From Symbiodinium natans (taxonomy: Eukaryota; Sar; Dinophyceae; Suessiales; Symbiodiniaceae): a stretch of 64,000 nt of DNA. Both the position numbers and the translations under genes were made by a program. The notes under the pieces are model-generated. The model was given only the letters and a program-made list of their open reading frames with translations, did no database searches and was not told the DNA's origin. The stretch covers positions 389,001 through 453,000 of the forward strand of contig CAJNDS010002490.1 of NCBI GenBank assembly GCA_905221605.1, read 5' to 3'. Within the stretch, counting starts at the first letter, position 1. Every line of letters starts with the position of its first letter. Below, piece by piece: positions 60,892 to 64,000 of the stretch.

Positions 60892-60998
60892 GTTGAGGCC
60901 TGATTAATTAGAATAGGGTTTTGAGGGGTTGTTATCGTAAAACAATATAGGGACCATAAGGGAATCGTATCAATGTCCATTCCGACCCCTATATTACA
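60892..60998. mobile_element. MITE family D, fullest copy
   Basis: AGGCCTGATTAATTAGAATA to CATTCCGACCCCTATATT, with ATAGGGACCATAAGGGAATC inside. It defines both ends of the family. Confidence 0.7.
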
Positions 60999-61092
60999 GA
61001 GTCCCTAAACCCTAAACCCTAAACCCGAAACCCTAAACCCTAAACCCTAAACCCTAAACCCTAAACCCGAACGCCCTGTAGACCCTAAACAC

Positions 61093-61151
61093 GCCCACGC
61101 CTTCGCCTGCGGTCGCTCCGACGCTGCCGCCGCCTTCTTGGGCGCCGGCTC
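61093..61151 (-). CDS. 19-codon Ala/Lys-rich exon
   Basis: CTCCAGAG, phase 0 EPAPKKAAAASERPQAKAW, GGGC|GTGTTT. Histone-tail-like low complexity, with good phase and donor. Confidence 0.52.
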
Positions 61152-61312
61152 CTCTGGAGAAGAGTTTCGGAGTTGTGAGGACTTGGAGCTCGGCGATTTA
61201 GGATTTGCCGTGGGTTTAGGGTTTAGTTTAGGGGTTCAGGGTATAAACCTTAAAACCCCAAGGCTCTACAGTCAACCCTCAGCCCTTAGGTTTTTGGCGC
61301 AGCTACTTCTAC

Positions 61313-61377
61313 CTCAGCAGGTGTTGAGGTGGGGAGGGGTGCTTTTCTGCCTCGCCGCCGTGGAAAGGCTTGCAGGT
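61313..61377 (-). CDS. 21-codon exon with consensus-like donor
   Basis: CAGTTAACAAG, phase 0 TCKPFHGGEAEKHPSPPQHL and L, then CTGAG|GTAGAAG. 65 nt; both sites agree. Confidence 0.62.
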
Positions 61378-61639
61378 CTTGTTAACTGAGTGCAGGGTAT
61401 AGATCTATGCTTCAGGGTTGCGGGTTTCAAGGGGTTTAGGACTCGTACCCCTAAGGATGTACCCCGAAGAGGTTCCCATTATATACCCCTGGTATGGCCC
61501 ACATATTTGCCTAGAGGGTCTTTTATCAGGGCCCCTAAACCCAAGGGTCTTGGGGGGAATGAAAGGGTAACCTTTGAGTATTTATAGGTTGTTAGAATAT
61601 CCCGAATAGGTTAGTTCCAGGTTACCTACTCTACTACTA

Positions 61640-61745
61640 ATTAGGTTTAGGGTTTAGGGTTTAGGGTTTAGGGTTTAGGGTTTAGGGTTTAGGGTTTAGG
61701 GTTTAGGGTTTAGGGTTTAGGGTTTAGGGTTTAGGGTTTAGGGTT
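61640..61745 (+). repeat. TTTAGGG array
   Basis: Fifteen units, 12 bp from the exon donor at 61757. Confidence 0.96.
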
Positions 61746-61757
61746 ATAAGGTACAAC

Positions 61758-61813
61758 CTTAGGCGGCCAAGGTCGAGTCCCATGAAGGGCGAAGGTGCGG
61801 CTGGTTCAGGTGG
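61758..61813 (-). CDS. 18-codon exon
   Basis: GCGTTTTGAG, phase 0 PPEPAAPSPFMGLDLGRL, CTAAG|GTTGTAC. 56 nt with both splice sites. Confidence 0.58.
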
Positions 61814-61945
61814 CTCAAAACGCCCCTAAACCCTAAACCCTGAACCCTAAACCCTAATCCCGAAGCCCGAAGCCCTAACCTAAGCCCTAAGCCCGAAGCC
61901 TGAAACCCTAAACCCTAAACCCTAAACCCTAAACCCAATCCGAAC

Positions 61946-61988
61946 CCTCTGCTCTTTCGACTTTGTGAATTTGGGGAAGGCCGCCATC
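61946..61988 (-). CDS. Mini-exon, possibly containing an initiator ATG
   Basis: GGGGGCAAG, one base, MAAFPKFTKSKEQR, G|GTTCGG. The plus strand is also open (LCSFDFVNLGKAAILAPKAL), so the strand is not certain. Confidence 0.45.
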
Positions 61989-62099
61989 CTTGCCCCCAAA
62001 GCCCTAAACGCTGATGGTCCCTAAGCTCGAGGAGCCCTCGGCGCGAAGAGCCCCAAGATTCCTAAACCCTAAACCCTAAACCCTAAACCCTAAACCCTA

Positions 62100-62860
62100 A
62101 ACCCTAAACCCTAAACCCTAAACCCTGAACCCTCGGCCTGACAAACCCTCAACGATCAAGCCCTAAACAAGCCCTGAACCCCTCAGAACACTAGACCCTA
62201 GAAACCCAAACAAACTCACCAGACCCCGTAAAACCTACAAACCCATCAACCCGACAAAGCCCTACTAAGCACAATGAAACCCTGACAGCCCTGCAAACCT
62301 TAAACCCTAGAAGCCCTATAAAAAACCCTATTCGGCCCCATTCAGCCCTAGTAAGCCCGATACAGAACCCCAATCCCTAAACCCCAACCCTGGACCCCTT
62401 GACCCTAAACACCCTGCAGACCCTGTAAACCCTGTAAACCCTGTAAACCCTATAATCCCTTCAAACCCTATAAACCCCTAAACCCTATAGACAAGCTGTT
62501 TAAACTGTAAATCCCATAAACCCTTTCAACCCGGAAACCTCTAAACTGTAAACACTAAACCCGATAAACCCTCATAAACCCTGCAAACCCCTGAAACCCC
62601 ATAAGTCCCTGTTCAAAACCCATTATTCAACCCTTCAGCTACTATTTGCTTAAGAACCCCAAAGATAATCATCCCCATACTGCCCTTACAGGAAAGAGTT
62701 CGGAGGGTTCTAAGCAAATAGTAGTAAAACCCTACATCCCCTGCAAATCCTGTTAGACCCCATTATTCAACCCTGTAACCCTAAACCCTAAACCCGAAAC
62801 CCTCAACCCTAACCCTAACCCTAAACCCTAAACCCGAGCCCTAAACCCTAAACAAAACCC
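62100..62860. other. No gene seen; degenerate CCCTAAA sea
   Basis: Dense imperfect units (CCCTGTAAA, CCCTATAAA, CCCCATTATTCAA). A 36-bp imperfect inverted pair (ACTATTTGCTTAAGAACCCC at 62639 and GGTTCTAAGCAAATAGTAG at 62707) forms a 90-bp palindromic element. The minus ATG ORF 62191-62373 is repeat-derived. Confidence 0.6.
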
Positions 62861-62894
62861 TGAGAACCGGGCCGTAGGACCTCCCAAACTCAGC
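62859..62894 (-). CDS. 12-codon mini-exon
   Basis: GCCTCTGAG, phase 0 AEFGRSYGPVLR, then G|GTTTTGG-type repeat donor. Short. Confidence 0.48.
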
Positions 62895-63169
62895 CTCAGA
62901 GGCGGACCCCCGAGTTCAGAGGGTTTTGGGTGGCTTTGGGCAGTAAGGTTTAGGGTTTAGGGCTAGGGTTTACGGTTTAGGGTTAGGGTTTAGGGTTTCC
63001 AGTTTAGTTGTTTAGGGATCCGAGTTCAGGGTTTCGGGTCTAGGGTTTAGGGCTTTCAGACTGTGAGCCAGCTCTAAACCCCAAAAGGATCGCTCTGTAG
63101 CTATACCAACTAAGGCTACGTAAGGGCAACTAGCTAGCGAGAGAAAACTCTAAACCCTTAGCCCGAAAC

Positions 63170-63224
63170 CCTTTGACTTTTCTTGACAAAACTGCCCCAG
63201 GGCCGCGAAAGGGCGGCGCACTAG
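63170..63224 (-). CDS. 18-codon exon
   Basis: AAATCGAACAG, phase 0 LVRRPFAALGQFCQEKSK, AAAGG|GTTTCGG. Hydrophobic/basic helix. Confidence 0.58.
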
Positions 63225-63413
63225 CTGTTCGATTTAAGGTTTAAGGATTTAGAGTTCAATGTTTAGGGTCTCGGGTTTATGTTGCAGGGGTCAAAACCCT
63301 TCAAACACCAAAACCCCTAAAATCAAAAGCTGCAACCAGGTCAAAACTGCCCCAAGTAATTAAACCCTAAACCCTACACCCGAAACCCTAAACCCTAACT
63401 CCTAAACCCTAAC

Positions 63414-63491
63414 CCCTGGACCCGAACGAGGCCCACGCACAAGAGAGTCGACAACCTCGAGAGCCTGATCAAGCTTTCGGTTCCATAGTCT
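63414..63491 (-). CDS. 26-codon exon, helical
   Basis: TTACAAGTGCAG, phase 0 RLWNRKLDQALEVVDSLVRG and PRSGPG. DQALEVVDSLVRG has the look of a helical-hairpin repeat (PPR/TPR type), but one segment cannot establish a family. Plus is also open with a GTAAGG donor (LDPNEAHAQESRQPREPDQA). Confidence 0.52.
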
Positions 63492-64000
63492 CTGCACTTG
63501 TAAGGTGTTTAGTGTTTGGGGTTAGGGTTTCCCGGGGTAGGTTTGAGGGCCCCATAAAAATACTTGCGTATGGCTTTACAAGGATTATGGAGGGGAACAA
63601 AGGGTAACCAAAAATGAAAAGTTATGTTCAAACTTACCCCCGTTTAGGGTTTAGGGTCTGGGGTTTAGGGTTTTAGTGGACCTTGCAAGGTGCACTTGGA
63701 CATATTATGTAAAGGACAATATATTGATGCCGAGACAGAGGGAAAAAGGGTAGAGGCGTCAAAGGTTCGGCGGCTGAGGTTAGAGTTTGGAGCTTAAGTT
63801 TCGTGGGGTGAAAGTGTAAGGTTTAGAGCATAGGTTTTAGGGTCCCTAAACCCTAAACCCTAAACCCTAAACCCTAAACCCTAGGGGTTTAAGGTGCAGA
63901 GTCGGGGTGTCAAAATTCTTCTACTTGAACACACCTTTCGCCGTAGGGTTGCCTCGCAAAAAAAACCCTCTCTACTGCCGTGGACCAAGTAACGAGGTTA

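Larger units (their letters stand above)
1..64000. repeat. Dispersed interstitial telomere-like repeats (TTTAGGG/CCCTAAA), whole window
   Basis: Tracts of the 7-mer TTTAGGG or its complement recur every few hundred bases from end to end, in both orientations, typically 3 to 20 units and up to about 35. They abut unique blocks sharply. Degenerate units (TTTGGGG, TTTTAGGG, TCTAGGG, TTCAGGG, CCCTGAA, CCCTCAA) form locally uniform runs. The unit is the Arabidopsis-type telomere motif also used by dinoflagellates and chromerids. The density is far above what a subtelomere needs, and no terminal array is present, so these are interstitial. Translations of the tracts give LNPKP, TLNPKPL and GLGFRV peptides that mimic genes. 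Confidence 0.97.

Noticed and set aside
63085-63130. Minus-strand TAGCCTTAGTTGGTATAGC resembling a tRNA A box
   Set aside because: No B box within range and no acceptor pairing.
1-64000. CRISPR-like pattern (short repeats separated by unique spacers)
   Set aside because: Repeat units are tandem and telomeric, spacers vary from tens to hundreds of bases, there are no cas genes, and the sequence is eukaryotic in character.
1-64000. True chromosome end or a concatenate of ciliate-like minichromosomes
   Set aside because: Tracts point both ways with no terminal array, ciliates use different telomere units, and the RING exons cross several tracts in frame.
1-64000. Dinoflagellate spliced-leader sequence
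   Set aside because: I looked for a CCGTAGCCATTTTGGCTCAAG-type string on both strands and found no convincing copy, so organism identity rests on other traits.

Overview
The window looks like nuclear DNA of a eukaryote, most probably a dinoflagellate (Symbiodiniaceae-like). Reasons: hundreds of interstitial TTTAGGG/CCCTAAA tracts, very short exon-like blocks in repeat-filled introns, splice donors of GC as well as GT type, coding signal almost entirely on one strand, and a palindromic element that translates as MGVSENRG, a peptide I remember from Symbiodinium gene models (from memory, unchecked). No rRNA, convincing tRNA, plasmid, phage or prokaryotic feature is visible. A chromerid or another alga with Arabidopsis-type telomeres is the main alternative.

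Layout. The same three ingredients alternate throughout. (1) Telomere-like tracts of 20 to 250 bp, in both orientations, with local variants (TTTTAGGG, TTTGGGG, TCTAGGG, CCCTGAA, CCCTCAA). (2) Short inverted-repeat, MITE-like elements of about 60 to 180 bp in at least six families. (3) GC-richer blocks of 30 to 300 bp that read open on the minus strand and are often bounded by AG on the upstream side and GT or GC on the downstream side. I read the third class as exons of minus-strand genes. ATG-to-stop ORFs miss nearly all of them and mostly report repeat translations (LNPKP, GLGFRV) or opposite-strand shadows.

The anchor is a RING-H2 zinc finger split over four mini-exons at 47133-47093, 45504-45470, 44667-44616 and 43733-43694 (minus). 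Spliced, they give C-x2-C-x14-C-x3-H-x2-H-x2-C-x10-C-x2-C in one frame across about 3.4 kb of repeat-filled introns. Other well-supported minus-strand pieces include a 101-codon terminal exon (36268-36574), a 98-aa acidic ORF (22564-22860), terminal exons at 4818-5016, 58396-58502 and 60161-60286, and many phase-consistent mini-exons (for example 31808-31863, 57871-57936, 59087-59135, 61313-61377). Several genes must be present because several terminal stops occur, but I cannot assign most exons to particular genes. A frameshifted KDZ-transposase-like fragment lies at 31921-32160.

The most interesting structure is how the telomere-like tracts got there. Three tracts interrupt MITE copies, and each is bracketed by a short direct repeat (GTACAG; GGTACTT; AAGGGGGGAAC), as expected for insertion with target-site duplication. 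The TTTAGGG unit also carries a potential 5' splice site (G|GTTTAG) and 3' splice site (TTTAG|G), and several exons end exactly where a tract begins. Telomere-repeat insertions that can be spliced out, acting like introners, would explain the architecture. This is inference and can be tested with RNA-seq and comparison of related genomes.
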